DNA of 40,916 bases from Enterobacteriaceae bacterium (GCA_031253755.1 JAIRVT010000011.1:1-40916), one strand, 5' to 3'. Counted from the stretch's first letter, positions 16,680 through 25,878 are shown. Numbers and translations: made by a program. The notes: generated by a model not told the origin, from the sequence alone.

Positions 16680-17219
16680 ATGAATAAATATGTCCAAAGC
16701 AGTTTTGATTTACTCAGCAATATAAGATTTTTCAATATGGCTACTCACAACTCGAAAGAAGAGTTTGTTTGGTCATCAACGCTCTTTTATATTCCTAAAT
16801 ACAATTCATCAAAAGACTGCCCATTAAGTTTACTCTGGTATTCAAAGCAGGAGACACGGCATTCTCATGAATTGCATATTAACCCTCGTGTCAGCGGAAC
16901 AATATACAGCAGCCAGATTCTGCCAGACTCTGGATTGAAACTGGCAGGTTCGCAGTTCATCGGCCATGCCCGTCAGGTGCCGGATGAGGAGTTACAGGAA
17001 ACCTATGATTACTTCTTCCTGAAAACCTACCCTGATGCCAATATCAGAAAGAAAAAATCCCGCCCCATCGCCGATTATTATGGTGATGCGGAACGCCGTT
17101 TTTATGAACTGAAAATCGAAGCGTGGTGGGTGTATGACTCAACAGCTTGGACAGATCATCAGGATGATGCGCGTGTGCCGGTAGCGTTGGATGATCTGCG
17201 GTATCCACCCAAAGATTAA
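16680..17219 (+). CDS. YhbP/HugZ-like FMN-binding split-barrel protein
   Basis: The 179-residue product resembles the pyridoxamine-phosphate-oxidase-like family, in particular E. coli YhbP, in matching order. It has LWYSKQETRHSHEL and VSGTIY near residues 53-77, then LAGSQFIGHAR near 88-98, and FYELKIEAWWVYDS near the C-terminus. These correspond to the FMN-binding split beta barrel, although the enzymatic activity of YhbP itself is not established. The start at 16680 has AAGGA eight bases before it. A terminator follows at 17261. It is single-gene, with no evident operon partner. N-terminal 35 residues are poorly conserved. Confidence 0.65.
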   Translation: MNKYVQSSFDLLSNIRFFNMATHNSKEEFVWSSTLFYIPKYNSSKDCPLSLLWYSKQETRHSHELHINPRVSGTIYSSQILPDSGLKLAGSQFIGHARQVPDEELQETYDYFFLKTYPDANIRKKKSRPIADYYGDAERRFYELKIEAWWVYDSTAWTDHQDDARVPVALDDLRYPPKD

Positions 17220-17260
17220 TTAAAAAGCATTCAATAAACTAATCAAAATGTTAATAACAA

Positions 17261-17290
17261 CAAGCTCCATTTATATTGGAGCTTGTTTTT
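17261..17290 (+). terminator. Rho-independent terminator after the YhbP-like gene
   Basis: A perfect 9-bp stem, CAAGCTCCA with TGGAGCTTG, and a 7-base loop are followed directly by five T residues. It lies about 40 bp downstream of the stop codon. Confidence 0.85.
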
Positions 17291-17345
17291 AAATATACTA
17301 TCAACATCTTTACCTTTCTTTTATTTCAATAAAATGACAATTAAA

Positions 17346-17359
17346 TTGATTAATATCAA
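17346..17359. promoter_or_regulatory. FNR site upstream of feoA
   Basis: TTGATTAATATCAA is a perfect match to the FNR consensus TTGATnnnnATCAA. It lies about 180 bp before feoA. Anaerobic activation of feo by FNR is known in E. coli, so an equivalent role is likely here. Confidence 0.8.
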
Positions 17360-17476
17360 TTAATTCCATTCTCTTTCAAGGTAAGTAAACCGGATTAATC
17401 GTGTTTACTATTTTCATTAATACTTTAATTCATAATAATTCATGTACTTTTTTCTTGAGAAATTCACTTTATTGAG

Positions 17477-17495
17477 GATAATGATTCTCATAATC
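17477..17495. promoter_or_regulatory. Fur box upstream of feoA
   Basis: GATAATGATTCTCATAATC differs from the 19-bp Fur consensus at few positions and is strongly palindromic. It ends about 30 bp before the feoA start, where iron-loaded Fur would block transcription. Confidence 0.85.
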
Positions 17496-17525
17496 ACTCC
17501 CTTTTAAGTTTTAACGGAATGTTAT

Positions 17526-17753
17526 ATGTCATTGATGCCAAATCAAAGCTATAAAATTCTGGGTTTTTTCCCTCAGATAAATCCAGCCTACAGACAAAAA
17601 TTATTGTCTCTGGGAATGCTGCCGGGTGCCACATTTCGGGTTATCCGGGTCGCGCCTTTGGGTGATCCCATTCAAATTGAGACACGTCGAGTCAACCTGA
17701 TACTTCGCAAAAAAGACTTAGCATTTCTTACACTAGCAACACATCCAGCATAA
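17526..17753 (+). CDS. feoA: FeoA, accessory protein of ferrous iron uptake
   Basis: The 75-residue protein has the SH3-like FeoA fold: [22 protein letters not shown] in two parts near residues 33-55, then the [18 protein letters not shown]-terminus. FeoA is a small cytoplasmic partner needed for FeoB-dependent iron import. It is the first gene of feoABC and sits behind an FNR site and a Fur box, so it should be induced by iron limitation and low oxygen. The gap to feoB is 109 bp, longer than usual for this operon. Confidence 0.95.
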   Translation: MSLMPNQSYKILGFFPQINPAYRQKLLSLGMLPGATFRVIRVAPLGDPIQIETRRVNLILRKKDLAFLTLATHPA

Positions 17754-17862
17754 TTAATTATGAGTTCCCGGCTCAGTACCGCCATCTCATTCAGTTCAGG
17801 CAGATAGCCAGAACAAACAGACAAAATGCGATGGCGTACTACACCCCTGATCAATAAAAAGT

Positions 17863-20193
17863 ATGATGAAACAATTAACTATAGGCTTGATCGGTAATCC
17901 CAACTCCGGGAAAACCACTTTATTTAACCAACTTACAGGCTCCCGGCAAAGGGTCGGAAACTGGTCTGGGGTTACGGTTGAACGTAAAACAGGGCATTTT
18001 TCTACGCCAAAACACCAGATAGACCTTGTTGATCTTCCCGGCACTTATTCGCTGACAACGATTTCAGATCAGACCTCAATTGATGAACAAATTGCCTGCC
18101 AGTATATCCTGAGCGGTGAAGCTGACATGTTTATCAATGTCGTTGACGCTTCAAATCTGGAGCGCAATCTCTACCTTTCTCTGCAACTGATTGAGCTTGG
18201 CATTCCCTGCATTGTTGCGCTGAACATGCTGGATATTGCCAAAAGCCAGAATATCGATATTGATATTACGGCGTTAGCGCAGCGTCTTGGTTGCCCGGTG
18301 ATCCCGCTTGTTTCTACCCGTGCGACCGGAATAGACGCCCTGAAAGATACGGTTGACCAATATCATTTTGAGCCCTCGCTGCAAGGCAGCCGCCCGGTGC
18401 TGGTTGAATATCCTGCTGCGCTTTGGCAGGAAGTTGAGCACAATGCCAGCCAGATCACGGAAAGTTTCACGCTACAACAGCGCCGTTGGCTCAGTTTACA
18501 GATTCTGGAAGGGGATATTTACAGCCTCGAACGTTCCGGTCTGTCTCAGACGCAGTTGGCAGCAAGTAAAATGCGTTTGCAACAGCAGCGGATTGACGAG
18601 CCGGAGCTGACCATTGCGGATGCCCGCTATCAGGCCATTAATGCACTGAGTCTGGCGGTGACGGATATTCACTCCGCGACGCCCAATAAACTGACTCAGG
18701 TGATGGATAGCGTGATCCTCAACCGCTGGCTGGGCGTGCCGATTTTTCTGTTTGTGATGTACCTGATGTTTGTGCTGGCGATTAACATTGGCGGCGCATT
18801 ACAGCCAATCTTTGATGGTGCTTCTGCGGCGATTTTCATTGATGGAATGCAGTGGCTGGGTCATACGCTCCACTTTCCCGGCTGGCTGACCGTTTTCCTT
18901 GCCCAAGGTATCGGGGGCGGCATCAATACGGTACTGCCATTGGTGCCGCAGATCGGCATGATGTACCTGTTTCTCTCTTTTCTTGAAGACTCCGGCTACA
19001 TGGCCAGAGCCGCGTTTGTGATGGACAGGCTGATGCAATCTTTGGGGTTGCCGGGTAAATCGTTTGTGCCTTTGATTGTCGGCTTCGGCTGTAACGTCCC
19101 TGCCGTGATGGGTTCACGAACGCTGGATGCGCCGCGTGAAAGGCTGATTACCATCATGATGGCACCGTTTATGTCCTGTGGCGCACGGCTGGCTATTTTT
19201 GCGGTCTTTGCTGCGGCTTTCTTTGGCAAACACAGCGCAAGTCTGGTCTTTTCTCTGTATATCCTCGGCATTGTGGTCGCTATTCTGACGGGGCTGCTGC
19301 TGAAATACACCATCATGCGCGGTGAAGCCTCGCCTTTTGTCATGGAACTGCCGGTGTATCACGTTCCTCATACCAAAACGCTGCTTATTCAGACCTGGCA
19401 ACGTTTGAAAGGGTTTGTGATCCGGGCGGGAAAAGTGATTATCGCTGCCAGTATGTTTATCGGCGCGCTCAATAGCTTTTCGTTCTCCGGCAAGACGGTC
19501 GATAACATCAACGAATCCGCGTTGGCTTCCGTCAGTCAGGTGATTACGCCCGTGCTTTATCCTATCGGCGTACATGCGGATAACTGGCAGGCAACCGTGG
19601 GTTTGATTACGGGAGCGATGGCGAAAGAGGTGGTTGTCGGTACATTAAATACCCTTTATACCGCTGAAAATATTGCCAAACAGCCCTTTAACCCGCATGA
19701 GTTTAATTTGCTGGATGAACTGGAAGGCGCCGTACAGGAAACATGGGACAGCCTGAAAGAGACATTTACCCTGAGCGCGCTGTCTAACCCGATTGAAGCC
19801 AGCAAAGGTGATGGCAATATGGATCGCAGTTCAATGGGGATGATGAGCGCCAAATTCGGTTCGCCGCTCGCGGCCTATAGTTACCTGATTTTTGTCCTGT
19901 TGTACGTGCCTTGCGTTTCTGTGATGGGAGCGATTGCCCGCGAAACCAGCCGGGGCTGGATGACTTTCTCCATTTTGTGGGGGTTAAACGTCGCTTATTC
20001 TCTGGCTGCACTGTTCTATCAAATCGCGACGTTTTCTGCGCATCCGCAAAGCAGCTCAATTACCATTGCGGCGGTGATTTTGTTTAATTGTCTGATCCTT
20101 ATCGGTTTGCGCCGGGCACGCAGCAGAGTCACCATGACGTTCAATAACAGCAAAAGCCGGGGCTGTGAATGCTCAGGCGGAAACTGCCATTAA
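17863..20193 (+). CDS. feoB: FeoB, ferrous iron transporter
   Basis: The 776-residue protein matches E. coli FeoB end to end. The N-terminal G domain has G1 GNPNSGKTT (residues 11-19), G3 DLPGTYSL and G4 NMLD. A GDI-like helical region follows. The membrane part has about ten helices, including the conserved gates GFGCNVPAVM and GAMAKEVVVGTLNTLYT. The protein ends in a Cys-rich tail (CECSGGNCH), as in other enteric FeoB proteins. It imports Fe2+ across the inner membrane using nucleotide hydrolysis. Two ATGs start the frame, and the second (17866) fits the E. coli N-terminus equally well. Confidence 0.97.
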   Translation: MMKQLTIGLIGNPNSGKTTLFNQLTGSRQRVGNWSGVTVERKTGHFSTPKHQIDLVDLPGTYSLTTISDQTSIDEQIACQYILSGEADMFINVVDASNLERNLYLSLQLIELGIPCIVALNMLDIAKSQNIDIDITALAQRLGCPVIPLVSTRATGIDALKDTVDQYHFEPSLQGSRPVLVEYPAALWQEVEHNASQITESFTLQQRRWLSLQILEGDIYSLERSGLSQTQLAASKMRLQQQRIDEPELTIADARYQAINALSLAVTDIHSATPNKLTQVMDSVILNRWLGVPIFLFVMYLMFVLAINIGGALQPIFDGASAAIFIDGMQWLGHTLHFPGWLTVFLAQGIGGGINTVLPLVPQIGMMYLFLSFLEDSGYMARAAFVMDRLMQSLGLPGKSFVPLIVGFGCNVPAVMGSRTLDAPRERLITIMMAPFMSCGARLAIFAVFAAAFFGKHSASLVFSLYILGIVVAILTGLLLKYTIMRGEASPFVMELPVYHVPHTKTLLIQTWQRLKGFVIRAGKVIIAASMFIGALNSFSFSGKTVDNINESALASVSQVITPVLYPIGVHADNWQATVGLITGAMAKEVVVGTLNTLYTAENIAKQPFNPHEFNLLDELEGAVQETWDSLKETFTLSALSNPIEASKGDGNMDRSSMGMMSAKFGSPLAAYSYLIFVLLYVPCVSVMGAIARETSRGWMTFSILWGLNVAYSLAALFYQIATFSAHPQSSSITIAAVILFNCLILIGLRRARSRVTMTFNNSKSRGCECSGGNCH

Positions 20194-20214
20194 CGGCAGA
20201 ATAAATCAGGAATC

Positions 20215-20457
20215 ATGATGATTAGTTTGCTGAAAATCCGCGATGCCATCGCCCTGAATGGGCGAGCCGATGCCAGATCACTGAGCCACCAGTTTTCCGC
20301 ACCGCTGCCGCTGGTGGAAGCGATGCTCAGTCAACTGGTGACGATGGGTAAACTGGAGGAAGTGGATATTTCCTCCTGCCTGAGCGGTGGCTGTAAACAG
20401 TGCCCGGAAACGCAGAAATGCGGCAGTAAGGCGTATCAGCTAGTAGCGCGGAATTAA
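20215..20457 (+). CDS. feoC: FeoC, small winged-helix Fe-S protein of the feo operon
   Basis: The 80-residue protein has an N-terminal winged-helix fold (LLKIRDAIALNGRADARSL) and four conserved cysteines in CLSGGCKQCPETQKCG, which can hold an oxygen-sensitive iron-sulfur cluster. FeoC stabilises FeoB against proteolysis and may sense oxygen or iron. It begins 21 bp after feoB. A second ATG at 20218 could be the start. Downstream lies a set of 16-bp tandem repeats and then a strong terminator. Confidence 0.92.
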   Translation: MMISLLKIRDAIALNGRADARSLSHQFSAPLPLVEAMLSQLVTMGKLEEVDISSCLSGGCKQCPETQKCGSKAYQLVARN

Positions 20458-20464
20458 GGGGCGG

Positions 20465-20538
20465 TTTAAAAATCGATGTTTTTAAAGATTGATAGCTTTA
20501 AAAATTGATAGCTTTAAAAATCGACAGCTTTAAAAATC
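20465..20538. repeat. 16-bp tandem repeats after feoC
   Basis: Three near-identical units (GATAGCTTTAAAAATT, GATAGCTTTAAAAATC, GACAGCTTTAAAAATC) are preceded by one and a half more diverged copies. They start seven bp after the feoC stop, inside the region that would be transcribed before the terminator at 20566. No open frame or known family is involved. Confidence 0.9.
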
Positions 20539-20565
20539 GTTCGTATGCCAATAGTCATTTCGTGA

Positions 20566-20619
20566 ACCGTCACTGAAAAATGTTTCTCTGAAGAGAAAAC
20601 TTTCAGTGGCGGTTTTTTA
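20566..20619 (+). terminator. Rho-independent terminator of feoABC
   Basis: ACCGTCACTGAAA and TTTCAGTGGCGGT pair with one mismatch. The intervening loop contains a second small hairpin (TTCTCTGAAGAGAA). A run of six T residues follows the outer stem. Confidence 0.85.
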
Positions 20620-20841
20620 TTTAACCGTCAGCAATTCATTAATTTTACTCAATCCGTTAGTGATAAATATTAATAGTGACAAATATTAACGGTAATGCCT
20701 TTCGTTTTTATTTCCTGAAATTTTCCATTCTTCAAAATAGTTTTGCCATTCAGGTTAGCCAGATTATTCAATCCAGATGCACAGGCACGTTGTACAGTGA
20801 GTGCGGAAAAATACGCTATCAATTTAATTAACGGAGCTAAT

Positions 20842-22026
20842 ATGGAAAATAATCAAATTGAAGCAAAGCCTGAAATGCCTCAAGGAAAAAATAATAAAAA
20901 ACGAAAAATAATCCTTTCTGTTGTGATATTCCTTTTTTTACTTTCTGGTGCCGTTTATTTCCTTTATTGGTACACCGCATTGCGTTTCTACCAATCGACA
21001 GATAATGCCTACGTTGTCGGTAATCAGGTTCAGGTGATGTCCCAAACTCAGGGGAGTGTAAAAAATATCTATGTTGATAATACTCAGTTTGTCCAACAGG
21101 GGGATTTGCTATTAACGCTGGACAGCGCTGATGCTGAAAATGCCTTTGAAAAGAGCAAACAAGCGCTAGCGCAAGCGGTGCGGGAAACACAGGAAACCAT
21201 TCTCAGTAATCCCAAACTGCTGGCGAATGTGGAATTGAAACAACTGGCGTTAAACAAGTTAAAAAGCGATCTGGCGCGACGGGAGAAACTGGGGCTGGTC
21301 AATGTTATTGCGGCTGAGGAGTTAGACCATTCGCGCAAAGCGGTGGAGATTGCCAGAGCGGATTTAAAAATCGCGGCGCAGCAATATAAAATCAATCAGG
21401 CTTTGGTGATGGGAACGCCCATCGAAAAGCTACCGAATATCGAAAAAGCAGCCGCTAATTTACGTGAAGCGTGGCTCTCTTTACAACGCATTCATATTTA
21501 TTCTCCGGTTAGCGGGTATGTATCACGCCGGAGTGTTCAGGTCGGTGCACGCATCAACCCGTCTACGCCATTGATGATCATCGTTCCTTCTGACCAATTA
21601 TGGATCGAAGCAAACTTTAAAGAAGTCCAGTTCACGGATATGCGTTTAGGGCAGCCGGTAACATTAGTCAGCGATTTTTATGGCAACAGCGTTATTTATC
21701 AGGGGCGAATTACGGGAATGGATATCGGAACCGGCAGCGCTTTTTCTATCCTTCCGGCTCAGAATGCAACCGGTAACTGGATTAAAGTCGTACAGCGACT
21801 TCCGGTACGTATTGAATTAGAACCAGAACAAGTGGCGCTCAAGCCATTACGCATCGGTTTATCCATGCACGCAACGGTTGATACCCGAAATGCAGAAGGC
21901 ACAACGTTAGCCAACAAAACGCCACAACGCATTATTTATCAGACAGATGCGCTCACATTTAATCGCAGCGAAGTCGATAAAATTATTGAGCAGATAATAA
22001 AACGCAACACAAGCGGTGAAAATTAA
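20842..22026 (+). CDS. EmrA-like membrane fusion protein of an efflux pump
   Basis: The 394-residue protein has a cytoplasmic Lys/Asn-rich tail, one membrane helix (near residues 28-48), and an HlyD/EmrA periplasmic part. The first biotinyl-lipoyl half is near residues 60-105 (STDNAYVVGNQVQVMSQTQG, VDNTQFVQQGDLLLTLDS). A coiled-coil hairpin spans about 106-215, and the second lipoyl half contains IYSPVSGYVSRRSVQVGARI. It bridges an inner-membrane pump and an outer-membrane channel. The start at 20842 has GGAG five bases upstream, better than an upstream start at 20743. The pump gene follows directly. Substrate unknown. Confidence 0.9.
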   Translation: MENNQIEAKPEMPQGKNNKKRKIILSVVIFLFLLSGAVYFLYWYTALRFYQSTDNAYVVGNQVQVMSQTQGSVKNIYVDNTQFVQQGDLLLTLDSADAENAFEKSKQALAQAVRETQETILSNPKLLANVELKQLALNKLKSDLARREKLGLVNVIAAEELDHSRKAVEIARADLKIAAQQYKINQALVMGTPIEKLPNIEKAAANLREAWLSLQRIHIYSPVSGYVSRRSVQVGARINPSTPLMIIVPSDQLWIEANFKEVQFTDMRLGQPVTLVSDFYGNSVIYQGRITGMDIGTGSAFSILPAQNATGNWIKVVQRLPVRIELEPEQVALKPLRIGLSMHATVDTRNAEGTTLANKTPQRIIYQTDALTFNRSEVDKIIEQIIKRNTSGEN

Positions 22027-22039
22027 GAGGTGTTCGGAT

Positions 22040-23548
22040 ATGGAACTCTTATCTGCCAAACAACGCGGGTGGTTAATCCTGTCTCTGGCGTCGATCGCCT
22101 TTCTGCAAATATTGGATCTGACTATTGCCAACGTCGCATTATCAACCATTGCAGGCGATCTCGGTTCATCCCTGTCACAAGGAACTTGGGTGATCACCTC
22201 CTTTGGCGTGGCAAATGCCATCTCTATTCCGTTGACAGGATGGCTGGCGAAACGAGTAGGAGAAGTGCGGCTGTTTGTCATTTCAACCGTGCTTTTCATT
22301 ATTTCTTCTTGGGTTTGTGGTATCGCCAACAGCCTTGAAATGCTGATTATCACCCGAATTCTACAAGGCGCAGTTTCAGGCCCGATCATCCCTTTATCAC
22401 AAAGCCTGTTGCTGGCAAATTTTCCAAAATCTCAACACAGCATGGCCTTAGCCATTTGGTCGATGACCGTCATTATCGCGCCGGTTTGCGGGCCGATTCT
22501 CGGTGGATGGATCAGTGATAACATTCACTGGGGATGGATTTTCCTGATCAACGTTCCTATTGGTTTGGTGGCGATTTTTATTACTTATTTACTGTTAAGA
22601 CGGCGCGAAACAAAAACGGAAGTGATTCCGGTTGATAAAGTCGGGCTGGTGCTGCTGGTTGTCGGTATTGGCTGCTTACAACTGATGTTGGACAGAGGAA
22701 AGGAACTTGATTGGTTTAATTCCAACGAAATTATTGCACTGGCGATCATTGCAACGATAGGCATTATCCTGTTTATTATTTGGGAGCTAACGGATAGCAA
22801 CCCGATTGTCGATTTATCCCTGTTCAAGTCGCGTAATTTTACAGTCGGGACGATTTGCATCAGTCTGGCATTTCTGCTGCATATTGGTGTTCTGGTTTTG
22901 CAGCCTCAGTTATTACAAACCGTTTTTGATTATACCGCGACTTGGGCAGGATTCGTACTCGCGCCTCTCGGCATTCTGCCGGTTGTTCTGGCTCCGGTGA
23001 TTGGCCGGTTTGGGGCGAAAATCGATATGCGTTATTTAGTCACCCTGAGCTTTATGGTTTTCTCTTTCTGCTTTTTTTGGCGGGCGTATACGTTTGAATC
23101 TGGCATGGGTTTTTCCGGCGCAGCATGGCCGCAGTTTGTACAGGGAATCGCCATTGCGTGTTTTATTATGCCGCTCAATGTGATTATTTTGTCTGATATG
23201 CCACAGGAAAAAATCGCGGCGGCGGGCAGTATGTTTAATTTTTTTCGCACGCTGGCGATATCGATAGGCACCTCGTTAACCAACACGTTATGGACGCAAC
23301 GTGAAGCGGTTCATCATTCACAACTGACTGAAAATATAACCAAAAATAACATTCTGGTTGATTTGTACTATCAGGAGATCAAATTATTGGGATTATCTGG
23401 TTCACAGGCAACCGTATTTTTGGCGAAGAAGATTACTCACCAGAGTTTAATTCTGGCGGCTAACGAGATTTTCTGGCTATTCGGTTTTATTTTTTTGGCA
23501 CTGATTATGATTATTTGGCTGGCGAAATCGAATTTAGCCGCCAAATAA
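22040..23548 (+). CDS. EmrB-like MFS multidrug efflux transporter (DHA2 family)
   Basis: This 502-residue transporter has about 14 membrane helices, the DHA2 layout. The first helix contains FLQILDLTIANVALSTIAGD with the conserved D-x-T-I-x-N-V motif. Motif A is near residue 70 (GWLAKRVGEVR) and the antiporter motif C is near residues 145-165 (APVCGPILGGWISDN). It exports amphipathic compounds in exchange for protons, coupled to the EmrA-like protein encoded 13 bp upstream. A GTG at 22016 overlapping the previous gene is an alternative start. It converges with the AraC-type gene, with only 7 bp between stops. Confidence 0.92.
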   Translation: MELLSAKQRGWLILSLASIAFLQILDLTIANVALSTIAGDLGSSLSQGTWVITSFGVANAISIPLTGWLAKRVGEVRLFVISTVLFIISSWVCGIANSLEMLIITRILQGAVSGPIIPLSQSLLLANFPKSQHSMALAIWSMTVIIAPVCGPILGGWISDNIHWGWIFLINVPIGLVAIFITYLLLRRRETKTEVIPVDKVGLVLLVVGIGCLQLMLDRGKELDWFNSNEIIALAIIATIGIILFIIWELTDSNPIVDLSLFKSRNFTVGTICISLAFLLHIGVLVLQPQLLQTVFDYTATWAGFVLAPLGILPVVLAPVIGRFGAKIDMRYLVTLSFMVFSFCFFWRAYTFESGMGFSGAAWPQFVQGIAIACFIMPLNVIILSDMPQEKIAAAGSMFNFFRTLAISIGTSLTNTLWTQREAVHHSQLTENITKNNILVDLYYQEIKLLGLSGSQATVFLAKKITHQSLILAANEIFWLFGFIFLALIMIIWLAKSNLAAK

Positions 23549-23555
23549 TACGGAG

Positions 23556-24398
23556 TTAATTTCTTTTTTTATTAATGCCATAAAGACATTGTGCGGTATT
23601 ACAGTTCAGTTTAACCTCTTGCTGAATAATATTTTTAATGTCAGAAGGGCGTATACCATAAGCCATTTTGCAGGTTCGGCTAAAATGAGCCGTATCAGAA
23701 AAACCACAGTTATTGGCAAGGGATGTTAAGGAGTCTGTCATCTGAATCTCCTCAATCGCATCATTTAAACGTAGCCATAATAAATAAGCGCGAAAATTAA
23801 TGCCCACTTGTTCGCGGAAAAGATGTAAAAAACGGCTTTCAGACAAGTAAATTTTATCAGCAACTTGACGGGATGATATTCGTTTTTCGGACAACGTTTC
23901 AATAAACGAAACAGCTTTTAAAATACGCTGATCAAACTGACAGTGGCATGACAGATATTGGCTGAGTAATAAATAAATCGTCAATGTATCGGGTTTATTA
24001 TTACACAAGAATGATTTAACCAAGTAATCTGTTACCGCAGTAATATTTTCATGATTTAATAAAATAATATCCTGTTTTTCAGTGAGATGCCTAAATAAAT
24101 GGTAATGTTCATCAATGGGTTCAATAAGCAATATAATGCTACAGGTATTAGAGGAGTCTATTTTATGCTGTATATTTGAACGGATCAGAAAACCGTAGGC
24201 CGAATACGTTTCATTCTGTGTTGATAGCGTTAATAATTCATGGCGGTGTAGGGATAAACTGAGTTGAATACAGGGGTGTTGGTGCCATCCAGTCGATATA
24301 TTGTGAATAAAATTTAGTTGACTGGTGGCATATTTATATTTCTGGATAAACTGACGAGTAGCCGGAATATTTGATAGCATAGCTTCTATCCTTATCAA
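23556..24398 (-). CDS. AraC-family transcriptional regulator
   Basis: The 280-residue protein has an AraC N-terminal cupin-like region (STGWHQHPCIQLSLSLHRHE near residues 35-54) and a C-terminal pair of helix-turn-helix motifs: ISSRQVADKIYLSESRFLHLFREQ (two parts near 174-197) and LTSLANNCGFSDTAHFSR near 224-241. The second helix has the AraC signature A-x-x-x-G-F-x-D. It probably activates nearby efflux or stress genes in response to a ligand. It is divergent from the OsmC-family gene, sharing a 70-bp promoter region, and convergent with the efflux pump. The inducer is unknown. Confidence 0.88.
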   Translation of the reverse strand: MIRIEAMLSNIPATRQFIQKYKYATSQLNFIHNISTGWHQHPCIQLSLSLHRHELLTLSTQNETYSAYGFLIRSNIQHKIDSSNTCSIILLIEPIDEHYHLFRHLTEKQDIILLNHENITAVTDYLVKSFLCNNKPDTLTIYLLLSQYLSCHCQFDQRILKAVSFIETLSEKRISSRQVADKIYLSESRFLHLFREQVGINFRAYLLWLRLNDAIEEIQMTDSLTSLANNCGFSDTAHFSRTCKMAYGIRPSDIKNIIQQEVKLNCNTAQCLYGINKKRN

Positions 24399-24468
24399 CC
24401 CTTATTCATTTTCTAAAAACCGTGATTAATTCATTCAATTTCACATTTAATAACACAAGGATACTAAT

Positions 24469-24912
24469 ATGCCTAAAGAATTATTTACTGCAACTGTAGA
24501 ATCTGCTGGTCATCTTAAAATGAAGTGTTCATCAAGCGGTTTTACTTTTCATGTGGATGAACCAACGCCTTTGGGAGGAACCGATGAAGCGATGAGCCCA
24601 GTAGAAGCGCTGCTTTCCGCTTTTGGTGCCTGCCAGTGTATTGTGGCAAAAAGTTTTGCCCGCAAACATAAAATTAATTTGCTCGATATTCAGGTGAAAA
24701 TGGAAGGCGAATTGGATACCGATGGTTTCACCGGCAGAAATAAAAACACCAAAATCGGTTTTTCCAAAATCACCTCAAAATTTTATATAAAAGCCGATAA
24801 TACCGAACAAGAAATTCGTGACTTTATTGATTTTGTCGAAAGTAATTGCCCGATACTCGATACCATTGTTAATACGCCGGAAATAGTCACTGAAATTTAT
24901 CCGATCAAATAA
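24469..24912 (+). CDS. OsmC/Ohr-family protein
   Basis: The 147-residue protein has the OsmC fold: GGTDEAMSPVEALLSAFGACQC near residues 37-58, with the first conserved Cys after a Gly-Ala pair. It ends with FVESNCPILDTIVNT, holding the second conserved Cys. In Ohr and OsmC these two cysteines reduce organic hydroperoxides. This protein looks closer to the YhfA/OsmC-like subgroup than to classical Ohr, and activity is not proven. It is divergent from the AraC-family gene, which is a likely regulator. A hairpin repeat follows 30 bp after its stop and may act as its terminator. Confidence 0.85.
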   Translation: MPKELFTATVESAGHLKMKCSSSGFTFHVDEPTPLGGTDEAMSPVEALLSAFGACQCIVAKSFARKHKINLLDIQVKMEGELDTDGFTGRNKNTKIGFSKITSKFYIKADNTEQEIRDFIDFVESNCPILDTIVNTPEIVTEIYPIK

Positions 24913-24940
24913 ATGGTCATTACTCATACATTAATTCACG

Positions 24941-24998
24941 GTATATATCTCCCCGCGACGCGGGGAGATAATCAAACGTATTTTGAAAAGTGGCAGAC
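24941..24998. repeat. Palindromic element (family B) with perfect 11-bp stem
   Basis: TATCTCCCCGC and GCGGGGAGATA form a perfect stem with a three-base loop at 24946-24970. A tail containing TTTTGAAAAGTGGCAG follows, resembling the ends of the elements at 25879-25991 and 31754-31860. The hairpin may also terminate the OsmC-family transcript. Confidence 0.7.
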
Positions 24999-25061
24999 AA
25001 AATATTATTGTTAGGAGGAATTATCAACACTCAATAATATTTAGTTAATTAATCTAATGCT

Positions 25062-25847
25062 TTATTTTCCCGGTAAGTTATTTCCACCGACAAAATCCAG
25101 TAATAGATCCACAAATTCATCAGGATGGGAAATAAAAGGCGCATGGGCTGCGTGGCGCATCATCACCGAACGGCTCTGTGGCCATGCGGTATCGAGCAAA
25201 GTGACAATTTTGCGTGGCACGAGGCCATCAAGGTAACCATAAATGCGCAAGAAAGGGACATCAAGCTGTGCCAGTTCAGCCCTCAGATCATCTGAGTGCA
25301 GGATCTCCAGCCCGGCATTCAGAACCTCGACTGTCGGCATCGGTTGGCTCAACACCACGGATTTCAGCAAACGCGCATCCTGACGGGCGCTGTCAGTTCC
25401 CAACGTCTGTAATGCCAGAAAACGCTCAATGGTTTTCTGATAATCCTCACTCAGTTGTTGCCTGAAAGCATCCAGCACCGACGGTTTAATGCCCGGCCAA
25501 TCCGCTTCTTCGCTGAATTTCGGCGAAGAGGCTACGGTAATTAATCCAGCCACCTGTTCGGGGTGATCCAGTGCAATCTGGCTGGCAACTAATCCTCCCA
25601 GCGACCAGCCTATCCACAGGGCATTTTCCGGCGCTTGCTGCCACACGATATCGGCCATCTCTGCCAGTGTCATGGCCGGGTATGACTGGCTGCGACCATA
25701 TCCCGGCAAATCCACCAGATGCACACGAAAATGCGAAGCCAATCGCGTTTCGACTGAACGCCAGACCTCAGCATTCAATCCCCATCCGTGCAGCATCACA
25801 AGATCGCGAGGAACTTCACCGAAAGTCTGCCAAAATAATTTATTCAT
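25062..25847 (-). CDS. bioH: BioH, pimeloyl-ACP methyl ester esterase
   Basis: The 261-residue alpha/beta hydrolase matches E. coli BioH. The oxyanion/N-terminal motif is [14 protein letters not shown], the nucleophile Ser lies in [13 protein letters not shown] near residue 81, and the catalytic His in [11 protein letters not shown] near the end. An Asp in [11 protein letters not shown] completes the triad. BioH removes the methyl group from pimeloyl-ACP methyl ester in biotin precursor synthesis. The start at 25847 matches E. coli; an upstream ATG at 25859 adds four residues. It is divergent from gntX, as in E. coli. Confidence 0.96.
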   Translation of the reverse strand: MNKLFWQTFGEVPRDLVMLHGWGLNAEVWRSVETRLASHFRVHLVDLPGYGRSQSYPAMTLAEMADIVWQQAPENALWIGWSLGGLVASQIALDHPEQVAGLITVASSPKFSEEADWPGIKPSVLDAFRQQLSEDYQKTIERFLALQTLGTDSARQDARLLKSVVLSQPMPTVEVLNAGLEILHSDDLRAELAQLDVPFLRIYGYLDGLVPRKIVTLLDTAWPQSRSVMMRHAAHAPFISHPDEFVDLLLDFVGGNNLPGK

Positions 25848-25878
25848 TGTTATTCTCACGTCTATTTACGAAACCAGT

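Noticed and set aside
24946..24970. Hairpin TATCTCCCCGC/GCGGGGAGATA as a CRISPR repeat
   Set aside because: It superficially resembles type I-E repeat stems but occurs singly, without regularly spaced copies or cas genes. It belongs to a dispersed palindromic family.
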